A stretch of DNA of 64,000 nucleotides from Ichthyocystis sparus (GCF_900078755.1 NZ_FKIH01000004.1), one strand, 5' to 3'; shown: positions 53,001 to 60,566, numbered from the stretch's first letter. Program-made: numbers and translations. Notes: generated by a model from the sequence alone, not told the origin.

Positions 53001-53450
53001 CAAAAGAAGCCTGCCTATTTCCCCCTTGTCGTACCCAGAAAGAGCTATGAGGTCTCGACATTTTTCCTTTGTAAACCAATTAGCATCCACCACAATCTCA
53101 GCGTCGCCCTCTTTTTTGTGGTACGCTGATGACAAAAGCTCGCATATCTTTAGATATCCGTCTTTATTTTTGCACAGTATGAGGAGTCTAGATCCCTGGC
53201 TGTCGTTTAATCCTGTGGTGAGGATATCTACCCCCAATATAGGCTTTACTCCCTGGGTTAATGCCTCCTTGTAGAACTTGATGAATCCAAACAGATTGCT
53301 TCTGTCGGTTAGCGCTATGGCAGGCATTTTCCGGTCGGCAGCGTGTTCTATCAACTGCTTCACTCTTATTATGCTGTCCGTAATCGAGTATTCGGAGTGT
53401 ACACGTAAGTGGATGAATGAGCAGGTGGAGGATGTATTTTTCTCGTTCAT
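50004..53450 (-). CDS. dnaE: DNA polymerase III subunit alpha
   Basis: The 1148-residue replicative polymerase starts with a PHP domain (FIHLRVHSEYSITDS, IALTDRSNLFGFIKFY). Several expected metal ligands differ, as in other DnaE proteins with an inactive PHP. The polymerase core has GPGRGSGAGSIVAYYLGIT, the catalytic Asp pair in PDFDIDFCQEKRQ, and the third Asp in LVKFDFLGLKTL. A helix-hairpin-helix, an OB domain (ILISGIVSKIRRVGKAYFALITDG) and a C-terminal tau-binding region follow. It is divergent from rplC. Confidence 0.97.
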   Translation of the reverse strand: MNEKNTSSTCSFIHLRVHSEYSITDSIIRVKQLIEHAADRKMPAIALTDRSNLFGFIKFYKEALTQGVKPILGVDILTTGLNDSQGSRLLILCKNKDGYLKICELLSSAYHKKEGDAEIVVDANWFTKEKCRDLIALSGYDKGEIGRLLLRHDQKSAIATLEHWKDVFENRFYLEIQRYDPRHEDLLSATAKLGQTTKTALVATHPVQFVKKSDFDAHEARVCIASGWTLNHPNRPKEFKPAQYLISQEEAGNIFSLYKDALTNTVEIAKQCNIEIELGVPKLPDFPLPNDLSLTEYLEQLVNDKSKPIIALLPKEKKHIYQQRLADELHIINKMGFAGYFLIVQDFINWAKNNDVPVGPGRGSGAGSIVAYYLGITELDPIEYNLLFERFLNPERISMPDFDIDFCQEKRQQVIDYVKNKYGSDAVSQIATFGTMAAKAAIRDIGRVLNLPYTFVDGIAKLIPFEPGKNITIDVACEMEPSLKNRIENEEDVRQCISLAKELEGIVRNVSTHAGGVLIAPDRLVNFCPLFKPDNSHDMLSQYDKDDVEEVGLVKFDFLGLKTLTIINWTEESIKSSYPDQKSFDIRKIKFDDQETYNLLCDGNTTGIFQLESRGMKELLKKLRPNNFEDIIAVLALYRPGPLGSGMVDDFINRKHEKATVNYYHPSLEPVLKPTYGIIVYQEQVMLISRIIAGYSLGGADLLRRAMGKKKTDEMAKHREIFISGAQKNNYDQQLSIHLFNLMEKFAEYGFNKSHSAAYAVIAYQTAWLKRHYTSCFMAASLSLDMDNTDKIKILYDDSINNGINVNSPDINQSDYRFVSIDKKTISYGLGAIKCVGQNVALEIVNKRRLGKFSSFSDFCNRIDTDIINRRSIEFLVKGGAFDSLDYNRRKIFEDIKDAVQQAIQKNSGTNQIILFDIDHHMHESEGREKSQDTAPKWPLLKKLSEEKNAIGFFLSSHPFEAFSEESRQITKLSLNEVLSKHTDNSNILISGIVSKIRRVGKAYFALITDGTVEIEVTVFSDNFEKNRHILKIDNILFFEGRTILDHYRKTNKFVANRILSIEQIREERASQLVLNVSPSSPIVEICKIIKTHANPGHRVSVIFHYVKNNVSCHVRTGSKWKIKISNELLESCQQLLASSETPYSIKY

Positions 53451-53546
53451 GGTGCCAGCTTAACGATAATATTTTACAGTAACTAACCGGTGACGATATC
53501 GCGATTTGCGTTTTTTTGACAAGTCTTAGTTGTCCATTACGAATGC

Positions 53547-53586
53547 TTCAAAACTATTTTATTTTTTTTAATAAAATAGTTTTGAA
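53547..53586. repeat. Perfect 17-bp inverted repeat with T6 loop upstream of rplC
   Basis: TTCAAAACTATTTTATT (53547-53563), TTTTTT (53564-53569) and its exact reverse complement (53570-53586) form a 40-bp palindrome in the dnaE-rplC intergenic region. The right arm shares five bases with the -35 box of the adjacent promoter. No T-tract follows on either side. It may be an operator, a cruciform or a terminator for read-through; which of these is not known. Confidence 0.9.
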
Positions 53587-53609
53587 ATCTCTGGTCTTTA
53601 ATCTATAAT
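53582..53609 (+). promoter_or_regulatory. Strong sigma-70 promoter for the rplC-secY block
   Basis: TTGAAA (53582-53587), a 16-bp spacer and a perfect TATAAT (53604-53609) predict a start near 53616 and a leader of about 60 nt before rplC. In the usual arrangement rplC is read from the promoter before rpsJ, so this is the orphan block's own promoter. Confidence 0.7.
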
Positions 53610-53674
53610 CGTGCACTCTTGTTTTTGGAATTTTACCTCTCGGCCAATCGTAGTCGGATTTTGGGGGTGGTTAA

Positions 53675-54310
53675 ATGAGGGTCGGTTTTTTGATGGGCCG
53701 CAAAGTTGGTATGCTTCGGGTGTTTAGGGACACCGGGGAAGCCGTGGCGGTTACTGTTATTGATGTCTCGCATAACAGAGTCGTGTCTGTTAAGAATCGC
53801 GTTTCTAGTGGCTATTCTGCCGTTCAGATATGCTTTGGCAAAGCTAGGATGGATCGGTTAAACAAGTCAGTTCGTGGCTTCTATGCTAAAGCTGGTGTTG
53901 AGCCGGGTATAAAGCTTAAAGAGTTTCGTATACCTGAGGATCAAGAATCTAGTTATAGGCCAGGGGATGCTTTGGGGGTGGATGTATTCGATGTTGGTTC
54001 CTTGTTGAGTGTTTCTGGTGTTACCAGAGGCCATGGGTTTACCGGTGCTATAAAAAGGCATAATTTTTCCTCTGGTTCGAGGTCTCACGGTAATTCTGTT
54101 TCCCATAACAAACCTGGTTCAACTGGCATGTGCCAAGATCCTGGACGTGTTTTCCCTGGCAAGAAGATGCCAGGACATATGGGTTTTGTTAGGAGGACAG
54201 TTAGAAATCTTCTTTTGTTCGATGTGGATGGCGATCGCAATTTATTGCTTGTTGGTGGAGCAATTCCAGGCTCTAGAGGTGGTCTGGTGTGTATTCGGTC
54301 TGGTGTGTGA
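53675..54310 (+). CDS. rplC: 50S ribosomal protein L3
   Basis: The 211-residue protein starts MRVGFLMGRKVGMLRVF and contains the loop GHGFTGAIKRHNF and GSTGMCQDPGRVFPGKKMPGHMG, which reaches the peptidyl-transferase centre. ATG follows GGGGGTGG. It is the first gene of the relocated S10 segment; rpsJ is 16.8 kb upstream. Confidence 0.97.
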   Translation: MRVGFLMGRKVGMLRVFRDTGEAVAVTVIDVSHNRVVSVKNRVSSGYSAVQICFGKARMDRLNKSVRGFYAKAGVEPGIKLKEFRIPEDQESSYRPGDALGVDVFDVGSLLSVSGVTRGHGFTGAIKRHNFSSGSRSHGNSVSHNKPGSTGMCQDPGRVFPGKKMPGHMGFVRRTVRNLLLFDVDGDRNLLLVGGAIPGSRGGLVCIRSGV

Positions 54311-54330
54311 TCTTCAAAAGGGGATTGGGT

Positions 54331-54966
54331 GTGGAATGCGATTTGTTGGATCAGAGTGGTCAGAAAATTTCTAAGATTACCTTGTCTGATGCCGTTTTTG
54401 CTAGAGAGTATAATGAATCTCTTGTTCATCAGATTATAGTTTCTTGTTTGGCTAACTCAAGGATTGGTTCTAGGGCACAAAAAAATCGGGCTGCTGTTTC
54501 CTATTCTACCCGTAAGCCTTGGAAGCAAAAGGGTACTGGTCGTGCTCGTGCCGGTATGAGATCATCTCCTTTGTGGCGTGGTGGTGGTAGAGCGTTTCCT
54601 TCGTCTCCTTCTGAGAATTTTCATCAGAAAATTAACAAGAAGATGTACAGGGCTGCGGTTAGTTGTGTGTATTCGCAGTTGATTCGCGAAGGTCGTGTGA
54701 CTTTTGTGGACAGGATAGATATTTCAGTTCCGAAGACAAAGGAATTTCTGAAGGTTGTTTCTGCCTTGGGATTTTCTAGTAATGGCGGTTCGCGGCTTCT
54801 TATTATTACCGCCGGCTATGACGAAAATCTTGATCTTTCTTCTCGTAATATTTGGTATTGTGATGTTCTTGATTCAGTGCTTGTTGATCCTGTAACGCTT
54901 GTTAATAGTGCAAATGTTTTGGTTACTGTGTCTGCCCTAAAGGTGCTAGAAGGGAGCTTGACATGA
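54331..54966 (+). CDS. rplD: 50S ribosomal protein L4
   Basis: The 211-residue exit-tunnel protein contains REYNESLVHQII, SRAQKNRAAVSYSTRKPWKQKGTGRARAG and SPLWRGGGRAFPSSP. GTG 54331 (read MECDLLDQSGQ), with AGGGGA upstream, matches the family N-terminus; the frame is open 42 bp further into rplC. E. coli L4 autoregulates the S10 operon through a leader before rpsJ, which would no longer precede this gene. Confidence 0.96.
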   Translation: MECDLLDQSGQKISKITLSDAVFAREYNESLVHQIIVSCLANSRIGSRAQKNRAAVSYSTRKPWKQKGTGRARAGMRSSPLWRGGGRAFPSSPSENFHQKINKKMYRAAVSCVYSQLIREGRVTFVDRIDISVPKTKEFLKVVSALGFSSNGGSRLLIITAGYDENLDLSSRNIWYCDVLDSVLVDPVTLVNSANVLVTVSALKVLEGSLT

Positions 54967-55277
54967 GTAGTTTTCAGCCGTTCTTCTTGGATGCGTTTAA
55001 GGGATTTGTTGTTTCTGAAAAAGGTAGTATTTGTTCCTCTCGTTTTCAGGTTGTTGTTAAAGTTGGCGTTGGCCTGAATAAGCCCCAAATAAAGGAATTT
55101 TTTGAGTCTGCGTTTGATGTTTCCGTTGATCGTGTTACTACTGTTAACGTGTTAGGTAAGAAGAAGCGCTTTGGTCGCTTTTACGGTAAGAGATCCGATT
55201 GGAAGAAGGCTTATATTTCTATTAAGGATGATGAGAGGGGTAGGGATTTTATGGAGAGAAATGATGGCACTTCTTAA
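54963..55277 (+). CDS. rplW: 50S ribosomal protein L23
   Basis: The 104-residue protein at the tunnel exit binds SRP and trigger factor. It has FVVSEKGSICSSRFQVVVKVGVGLNKPQIKEFFESAFDVSVDRVTTVNVLGKKKR in the family pattern. It overlaps rplD by 4 bp and rplB by about 14 bp. Confidence 0.93.
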   Translation: MSSFQPFFLDAFKGFVVSEKGSICSSRFQVVVKVGVGLNKPQIKEFFESAFDVSVDRVTTVNVLGKKKRFGRFYGKRSDWKKAYISIKDDERGRDFMERNDGTS

Positions 55278-56085
55278 GGTCAAGCCTACTTCTCCAGGTA
55301 GGCGCTCTTTGGTGAAGGTGGTTTGTGATCATTTGCACAAAGGTAGGCCTTACTCTCCGCTAGTTTCTGCTTCTTATCGTTCTTTTGGACGGGATTGTTG
55401 TGGTCGTATTACTGTTCGTCATAAGGGTGGTGGCCACAAGAGGTTGTACAGAATTATAGATTTCAAGAGGAATAAGGATGGTATTCCTGCTAAGGTCGAG
55501 AGAATTGAATATGACCCAAATCGCACTGCTCATATTGCTTTGCTGTGTTACTCTGACGGAGAGAGAAGGTACATAATAGCTCCTCGCGGTTTGAAGGTAG
55601 ATGGTGTTGTTGAGAGCGGACCTTTTGCTTCCATAAGGGTTGGTAATTCGTTGCCTATACGTAATATTCCTGTAGGTACAGTTTTGCATTGTTTGGAAAT
55701 GTTACCAGGAAAGGGAGCTCAGATTGCTCGGTCTGCTGGTTCCTCCGTAGTCTTGTTGGCTAAGGAAGCATCTTATGCACAGATTCGACTGCGTTCTGGT
55801 GAGGTTAGAAGAGTTCATGTCGAGTGTCGTGCTGTTGTAGGTGAGGTTAGCAATGAGGAGAATTCTCTTCGTTCTATTGGAAAGGCCGGTGCTAACAGGT
55901 GGAGGGGCATACGTCCCACTGTTCGTGGTGTAGCCATGAATCCGGTTGATCATCCTCATGGTGGTGGTGAGGGTAGGACAGGTGAGGGTGGTGAGCCCAC
56001 CAGTCCCTGGGGAAAACCTACTAAGGGCTATAGGACTAGGTCTAATAAACGTACCCAGCCTATGATTGTTTCTAGAAGAAAGTGA
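55264..56085 (+). CDS. rplB: 50S ribosomal protein L2
   Basis: The 273-residue protein starts MALLKVKPTSPGRRSLVKVV. It contains RITVRHKGGGHKRLYRIIDFKR and the conserved MNPVDHPHGGGEGRTGEGGEPTSPWGKPTKGYRTR, with the His needed for peptidyl transfer. ATG 55264 (or 55261) is chosen; the open frame further upstream is antiphase to rplW. Confidence 0.98.
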   Translation: MALLKVKPTSPGRRSLVKVVCDHLHKGRPYSPLVSASYRSFGRDCCGRITVRHKGGGHKRLYRIIDFKRNKDGIPAKVERIEYDPNRTAHIALLCYSDGERRYIIAPRGLKVDGVVESGPFASIRVGNSLPIRNIPVGTVLHCLEMLPGKGAQIARSAGSSVVLLAKEASYAQIRLRSGEVRRVHVECRAVVGEVSNEENSLRSIGKAGANRWRGIRPTVRGVAMNPVDHPHGGGEGRTGEGGEPTSPWGKPTKGYRTRSNKRTQPMIVSRRK

Positions 56086-56107
56086 TAGTTGAATTTAAGG
56101 TGACGGG

Positions 56108-56389
56108 ATGAGTCGTTCTCTCAAGAAGGGTCCTTTTGTTTGTGCTAGTTTGCTGAAGAAGGCTGTTACGGCTGCTTCTCAGCGTGATAAACGTCCGATA
56201 AAGACATGGTCTAGGTCATCTACCATAGTTCCTGATTTTGTCGGCCTTATTATTGCTGTGCATAACGGAAAGCAGCATGTTCCTGTTTTTGTTTCTGAGA
56301 ATATGGTTGGGCACAAGCTTGGTGAATTTGCTGCAACTAGGGTGTTTAAAGGACATCCTGGTGGTAAGAAAATTGTGACAAAGAGGTAG
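56108..56389 (+). CDS. rpsS: 30S ribosomal protein S19
   Basis: The 93-residue protein starts MSRSLKKGPFVCASLLKK and contains TWSRSSTIVPDFVG and KLGEFAATRVFKGHPGGKK. It has standard length and order, after rplB. Confidence 0.97.
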   Translation: MSRSLKKGPFVCASLLKKAVTAASQRDKRPIKTWSRSSTIVPDFVGLIIAVHNGKQHVPVFVSENMVGHKLGEFAATRVFKGHPGGKKIVTKR

Positions 56390-56426
56390 AGATAGAGTTT
56401 GTTTTTCGTAGTTGAAGGGGGGTTTT

Positions 56427-56777
56427 ATGCAGGTAAGGGCTGTTCTAAAGGGGGTTCGTCTTTCTCCTCAGAAGGGTCGTTTGGTCGCTGATACTGTACG
56501 TGGCTTTCCTGTCGTTGCTGCCTTGAAGTCTCTGGATTTTTGTTCTCGCCGTAAAGCTGCGCAGATTATAAAGTCAGTTGTTTTTTCGGCTGCATCTAAT
56601 GCTGAGCATAACCAGGGAGTGGATCTTGAAGATTTGTGGATTACCAAGATTTTTATTGAGAAGGGTCCTGTTCTTAGGCGTTTTGCTGCTAGGGCTCGTG
56701 GTCGCGGTGCCAGAATTTTGAAGCCTACATCTCATGTATATGTTTCTGTTGGCACTGTTGTCGATTTAAAGGATTAG
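56427..56777 (+). CDS. rplV: 50S ribosomal protein L22
   Basis: The 116-residue tunnel protein has KGVRLSPQKGRLVADTVRG and RRFAARARGRGARILKPTSHVYV. ATG 56427 after AAGGGGGG is preferred over TTG 56412. Confidence 0.96.
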   Translation: MQVRAVLKGVRLSPQKGRLVADTVRGFPVVAALKSLDFCSRRKAAQIIKSVVFSAASNAEHNQGVDLEDLWITKIFIEKGPVLRRFAARARGRGARILKPTSHVYVSVGTVVDLKD

Positions 56778-56787
56778 GGGAGCATTG

Positions 56788-57555
56788 ATGGGTCAGAAAG
56801 TTAATCCTATTGGTTTTCGGTTGCCGATTACTAAGGATTGGAGTTCTCGTTGGTATGCGCGCGGTTCCTCCTTTGCTAAGATGTTGGCTGAGGATGTGAT
56901 GGTTCGTAAGTACCTGAAGAAGTTTGTTTCTGCCTCTATCGGTGAAGTGTTGATTGAGCGACCCGCTAAGAGTGCTCGTATTACACTTTTTTCTGCTCGT
57001 CCCGGAGTTATTATTGGCAAGAAAGGTGATGGGCTGGAGAGGATTCGCTCTGATGTTCAGTCCATTTTGGGTGTGCCTGTATGTGTGAACGTTGAAGAGG
57101 TTAGGAAACCAGAATTGGAAGCTCAGATTGTTTCTGATTCTTTGGCGCAACAGCTGGAAAAGAGGGTGATGTTTCGTCGCGCTATGAAGAGATGTATTCA
57201 GAATGCTATGAGATTGGGTGCCGAGGGTATAAAGATAGAGGCTTCTGGCCGGTTAAATGGTATTGATATAGCTCGTTCTGAGTGGTACCGTGAGGGCAGA
57301 GTGCCACTACACAGGCTTCGTGCTGATATAGGGTACGGTTTCAGCGAGGCTAAGACTACTTACGGTGCGGTGGGGTTAAAGGTCTGGATTTTTAAGGGGG
57401 ATAGGGTTGCTAAGGCTTCTCCTGGTGGTTTTTCATCTGATCAGCCTGCCTCCGGAAATGGTTCTTCTGCTTTTCCGTCTCATAATCGGACAGCCCCTGA
57501 TGGTCAGCGCAAAAGGTCGCGCGAAGGCTCTAAGAGATCTTCTGGGTCTAGTTAG
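56788..57555 (+). CDS. rpsC: 30S ribosomal protein S3
   Basis: The 255-residue protein starts MGQKVNPIGFRLPITKDW. It has the KH domain (RPGVIIGKKGDGLERIRSDVQ) and C-terminal YGVIGVKVWIF-type strand (YGAVGLKVWIFKGD). A Ser/Gly/Arg-rich tail of about 40 residues follows, as is common in betaproteobacteria. ATG 56788 is chosen over TTG 56785. Confidence 0.97.
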   Translation: MGQKVNPIGFRLPITKDWSSRWYARGSSFAKMLAEDVMVRKYLKKFVSASIGEVLIERPAKSARITLFSARPGVIIGKKGDGLERIRSDVQSILGVPVCVNVEEVRKPELEAQIVSDSLAQQLEKRVMFRRAMKRCIQNAMRLGAEGIKIEASGRLNGIDIARSEWYREGRVPLHRLRADIGYGFSEAKTTYGAVGLKVWIFKGDRVAKASPGGFSSDQPASGNGSSAFPSHNRTAPDGQRKRSREGSKRSSGSS

Positions 57556-57591
57556 AGCTTTATCTCTTAATTGTTTGGGTGGGTAGTTTTT

Positions 57592-58017
57592 ATGTTGCAA
57601 CCGGCAAAAAGAAAGTATCGCAAAGATCATAAGGGTAGGAATAGAGGTGTGGCTGTACGGGGTAGTTCCGTAGCTTTTGGCGATTTTGGTCTGAAGGTTA
57701 CGGGTTTGTCTCGGATTACTGCTCGTCAGATTGAATCTGCGCGTCGCGCCATGACCCGCCACATTAAGCGGGGTGGTCGTATCTGGGTTCGTATTTTTCC
57801 AGATAAGCCGATATCTTCTAAGCCTGCAGAGGTTCGTATGGGTAATGGAAAGGGTAACCCTGAGTTTTATGTGGCTGAGGTTCAGCCTGGGAGGGTTATT
57901 TACGAAATGGATGGAGTTAGTGAAAAGTTGGCACGCGAGGCTTTTTCTTTGGCTGCCTCTAAGTTACCGGTTAGGACAGTTTTTGTTACAAGAAGGGGCA
58001 TGGTTAGTGAAAGCTAG
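57592..58017 (+). CDS. rplP: 50S ribosomal protein L16
   Basis: The 141-residue protein starts MLQPAKRKYRKDHKGRNRG and contains ITARQIESARRAMTRHIKRGGRIWVRIFPDKPI and MGNGKGNPEFYVAEVQPGRV. It binds near the A-site tRNA. ATG 57592 matches the family. It overlaps rpmC by 11 bp. Confidence 0.97.
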   Translation: MLQPAKRKYRKDHKGRNRGVAVRGSSVAFGDFGLKVTGLSRITARQIESARRAMTRHIKRGGRIWVRIFPDKPISSKPAEVRMGNGKGNPEFYVAEVQPGRVIYEMDGVSEKLAREAFSLAASKLPVRTVFVTRRGMVSES

Positions 58018-58204
58018 TGAATTGCGTGAGAAGACAGTTGATGATTTGCGGAAGGAATTGGATTCCCTGTGTAGCCTTATTTTGTCTTTGAGGATTAAGA
58101 AGGGTGTTGGTTCTGCTTCTTCTAGTTCCCTTGATGTGTTAACCGTAAGAAGAGATATTGCTCGTGTGAAATTGGTTTTGTCTGAAAAGGGCGTTTTCGT
58201 TTAG
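58007..58204 (+). CDS. rpmC: 50S ribosomal protein L29
   Basis: The 65-residue protein reads from GTG 58007 as (M)KASELREKTVDDLRKEL and ends VRRDIARVKLVLSEKGVFV, the L29 pattern. AAGGGG lies 8 nt upstream. The same frame is open far upstream inside rplP, but that part is antiphase and not coding. Confidence 0.93.
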   Translation: MKASELREKTVDDLRKELDSLCSLILSLRIKKGVGSASSSSLDVLTVRRDIARVKLVLSEKGVFV

Positions 58205-58224
58205 GTTTGGGGGTGGTTGTGTCA

Positions 58225-58494
58225 ATGGAAAGAGTTTCTGTTTCTTCTTCTGCTCGTTCTTTGGTGGGGCGGGTTGTTAGTGACAAGATGATGAAGACGG
58301 TTGTTGTTTTGGTGGAACGTCGTGTTCGTCACGCTGTTTACGGAAAGATCGTTGCTCGTTCCAAGAAATATCATGCCAGGAATAGCGATCTTTCTGCGAA
58401 GGAAGGTGATATCGTTGAGATTTCTGAATGTCGTCCCATTGCGAAGACAGTTTCGTGGCGCGTTACTCGCTTGCTGGATAAAGCAAGGCGGTAG
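58225..58494 (+). CDS. rpsQ: 30S ribosomal protein S17
   Basis: The 89-residue protein contains LVGRVVSDKMMKTVVVLVERRVRHAVYGK and EGDIVEISECRPIAKTVSWRV. ATG 58225, about 8 nt after GGGGGTGG, is preferred; GTG 58219 and TTG 58207 are in-frame alternatives. Confidence 0.95.
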   Translation: MERVSVSSSARSLVGRVVSDKMMKTVVVLVERRVRHAVYGKIVARSKKYHARNSDLSAKEGDIVEISECRPIAKTVSWRVTRLLDKARR

Positions 58495-58530
58495 TTTTGT
58501 GCTGTTGTTGTGCGATTTTGGGGGTTCTTT

Positions 58531-58899
58531 ATGATACAAACTGAGACCTTGTTAGGTGTTGCTGACAATACGGGTGCTAAGAAGGTACTTTGCATAAAGG
58601 TTCTCGGGGGGTCGAAGCGCAGGTACGCTCGTGTGGGTGATGTGATTAGGGTTAGTGTTAAGTGTGCTGCTCCTCGGGGGCGTGTTAGCAAGGGCGATGT
58701 TTGCTTTGCTGTTGTTGTTCGTACTTCTCAGGCTGTACGGCGTTCCGATGGTTCTGCCATTCGTTTTGATGATAACGCTGTTGTTCTTTTGAATGCTAAG
58801 TTGGAGCCCATAGGAACTCGCATATTCGGTCCTGTAACTAGAGAGCTGAGGACTGAACGTTTTATGAAAATAGTTTCCTTGGCTCCTGAGGTTATATGA
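58531..58899 (+). CDS. rplN: 50S ribosomal protein L14
   Basis: The 122-residue protein starts MIQTETLLGVADNTGAKKVLCIKVLGGSKRRYA and ends GTRIFGPVTRELRTERFMKIVSLAPEVI. It is the first gene of the spc part. Frame and start fit the family exactly. Confidence 0.98.
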   Translation: MIQTETLLGVADNTGAKKVLCIKVLGGSKRRYARVGDVIRVSVKCAAPRGRVSKGDVCFAVVVRTSQAVRRSDGSAIRFDDNAVVLLNAKLEPIGTRIFGPVTRELRTERFMKIVSLAPEVI

Positions 58900-58928
58900 G
58901 CTGCTTGAGTTAAGTCGGAGATTTTTTT

Positions 58929-59243
58929 GTGAGAAAGATTCTGAAGGGTGACACTGTTGTGGTAATATCTGGTTCCTCCAAAGGTCAGAAGGGAGAGGTT
59001 CTGGCTGTGTCTGGTGAGAGAGTTTTTGTTCGTGGTGTGAATATCTGTAAGAAGCATCTTAAACCTAATCCCTCCAAGAATGAAGTTGGTGGCATTGTGT
59101 CTAAGGAAATGTCTATACACATTTCTAATGTTGCCCTTTTTTGTGAGCGTGATGGTAGAGGTCATTCTGTTGGTTTTGAGGTTTCTTCTGATGGTATTAA
59201 GAAGAGGGTTTTTAAAATATCCGGTGAGCGTTTCCCGGTTTAG
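58929..59243 (+). CDS. rplX: 50S ribosomal protein L24
   Basis: The 104-residue KOW-domain protein has ILKGDTVVVISGSSKGQKGEVLAV and FVRGVNICKKHLKPN. It starts at GTG after CGGAG. L24 nucleates 50S assembly. Confidence 0.96.
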   Translation: MRKILKGDTVVVISGSSKGQKGEVLAVSGERVFVRGVNICKKHLKPNPSKNEVGGIVSKEMSIHISNVALFCERDGRGHSVGFEVSSDGIKKRVFKISGERFPV

Positions 59244-59276
59244 GTTTTGTGTGTTTAGTTTTTTGGGGTTTTTGAT

Positions 59277-59816
59277 ATGTCCAGGTTGGTGAGCCGGTAC
59301 AAGGAGGAGGTTATTCCAGTTCTTGTGGAAAAGTTTTCTTACAAGAGCGTTATGGAAGTGCCGCGTATTGTCAAAATTGTCGTCAACATGGGTGTTTCTG
59401 AGGCTGTTGCGGATAAGAAGATCATCGAGCATGCGATGAATGACATGTCCCGTATTTCCGGGCAGAGGCCTGTGGTTACAAAGGCCAAGAAGTCGATAGC
59501 TACCTATAAGATAAGACAAGGGCAACCAATAGGTTGTAAGGTTACACTTCGTGGCCGCCGTATGTATGAGTTTTTGGATCGTTTAGTGAGTGTGGCTCTT
59601 CCTAGGGTGCGTGATTTTCGGGGTCTTAGCCCTCGTTCTTTTGATGGCCATGGCAATTATTCTTTGGGTGTTAAGGAACAGATAGTATTTCCTGAAATTG
59701 AATATGATAAGATAGATACCCTGCGCGGGCTGGATATTTGTATTGTTACTACGGCTAAGAGCGATGATGAGGCTAGAGCTCTTTTGGGTTGTTTTAATTT
59801 TCCTTTTAGGTCTTGA
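59277..59816 (+). CDS. rplE: 50S ribosomal protein L5
   Basis: The 179-residue 5S-rRNA-binding protein starts MSRLVSRYKEEVIPVL. It contains GQRPVVTKAKKSIATYKIRQGQPIGCKVTLRG and FPEIEYDKIDTLRGLDICIVTTAKSDDEA. Confidence 0.98.
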   Translation: MSRLVSRYKEEVIPVLVEKFSYKSVMEVPRIVKIVVNMGVSEAVADKKIIEHAMNDMSRISGQRPVVTKAKKSIATYKIRQGQPIGCKVTLRGRRMYEFLDRLVSVALPRVRDFRGLSPRSFDGHGNYSLGVKEQIVFPEIEYDKIDTLRGLDICIVTTAKSDDEARALLGCFNFPFRS

Positions 59817-59821
59817 TAGAA

Positions 59822-60127
59822 ATGGCAAAGTTGTCTCTGAAAAATCGTGAAAAGAAGCGTTTGGCTGTCGTTGCTCGTTATCTTGATAGGAGGCGTGCTT
59901 TGATGTCTCGTATTGATGATAATTCGCTTTCGGTGGAGGATCGTATGCAGGCTAGGCTGTTGCTCCAATCTTTGCCGCGTAATTCAAGTCCTGTTAGACT
60001 GAGGCGCCGTTGTTTCTTAACTGGTCGTCCCCGTGGCGTGTTTCGCAAGTTTGGTTTGTGCAGGAACAAGTTGCGTGAGATGGCTGATAGGGGTGAGATA
60101 CCTGGTCTTGTTAGAGCTAGTTGGTAG
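59822..60127 (+). CDS. rpsN: 30S ribosomal protein S14
   Basis: The 101-residue form lacks CxxC zinc pairs, so it is the long zinc-independent type. It ends RRRCFLTGRPRGVFRKFGLCRNKLREMADRGEIPGLVRASW. ATG 59822 is preferred over the in-frame TTG 59813. Confidence 0.97.
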   Translation: MAKLSLKNREKKRLAVVARYLDRRRALMSRIDDNSLSVEDRMQARLLLQSLPRNSSPVRLRRRCFLTGRPRGVFRKFGLCRNKLREMADRGEIPGLVRASW

Positions 60128-60143
60128 TCTTTGGAGGTTGTTG

Positions 60144-60542
60144 ATGAGTTTGAGTGATCCTGTTGCTGATATGTTGACTAGGATTCGCAATGCCCATATG
60201 GCTGGAAAATTGACTGTGGAGGTTTCTTCTTCAAGGTTGGTGAGGAGCATATTGGATGTTTTAAGGGATGAGGGCTATGTGGAGGGTTACGAGGCGTTTT
60301 CTCTTCGCAAAGGGGTTGAGTTCATTAGGATATTTTTGAGATATTATGCTGGCTCTCCTGTGATAAAATCTATTTCCCGCGTCTCTCGCCCTGGCCTTAG
60401 GTCATATGCCTCTAAGGATTCTTTGCCTGAGGTGGTTAATGGTTTAGGTATAGCCATTATGACTACTTCTAGGGGAGTTATGACTAATAAGGATGCTAAG
60501 AAGCAGGGCATAGGCGGTGAAGTAATTTGTTTTGTTTCGTAG
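60144..60542 (+). CDS. rpsH: 30S ribosomal protein S8
   Basis: The 132-residue protein starts MSLSDPVADMLTRIRNAHMAGK and ends with TTSRGVMTNKDAKKQGIGGEVICFV. S8 is the translational repressor of the spc operon in E. coli. ATG 60144 follows TTGGAGG; the open frame upstream overlaps rpsN in another phase. Confidence 0.97.
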   Translation: MSLSDPVADMLTRIRNAHMAGKLTVEVSSSRLVRSILDVLRDEGYVEGYEAFSLRKGVEFIRIFLRYYAGSPVIKSISRVSRPGLRSYASKDSLPEVVNGLGIAIMTTSRGVMTNKDAKKQGIGGEVICFVS

Positions 60543-60566
60543 ACTTTGTTACTTAGGGTTTGATTT

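Noticed and set aside
36906..53450. Island between rpsJ and rplC as an integrated mobile or genomic island
   Set aside because: All genes are housekeeping or core pilus genes in conserved sub-clusters, with no integrase, transposase, tRNA attachment site or terminal repeats.
53516..53544. TTGACA at 53516-53521 as the rplC promoter -35
   Set aside because: At 17 bp spacing the -10 would be ACGAAT, only 3 of 6 matches, and the palindrome would then lie in the transcript. TTGAAA-16-TATAAT downstream is much better.
58728..59525. Long minus-strand open frame of 265 codons opposite rplN, rplX and rplE
   Set aside because: It is antisense to three unmistakable ribosomal-protein genes, has low-complexity Asn/His/Leu composition caused by their codon bias, and no ribosome-binding site.
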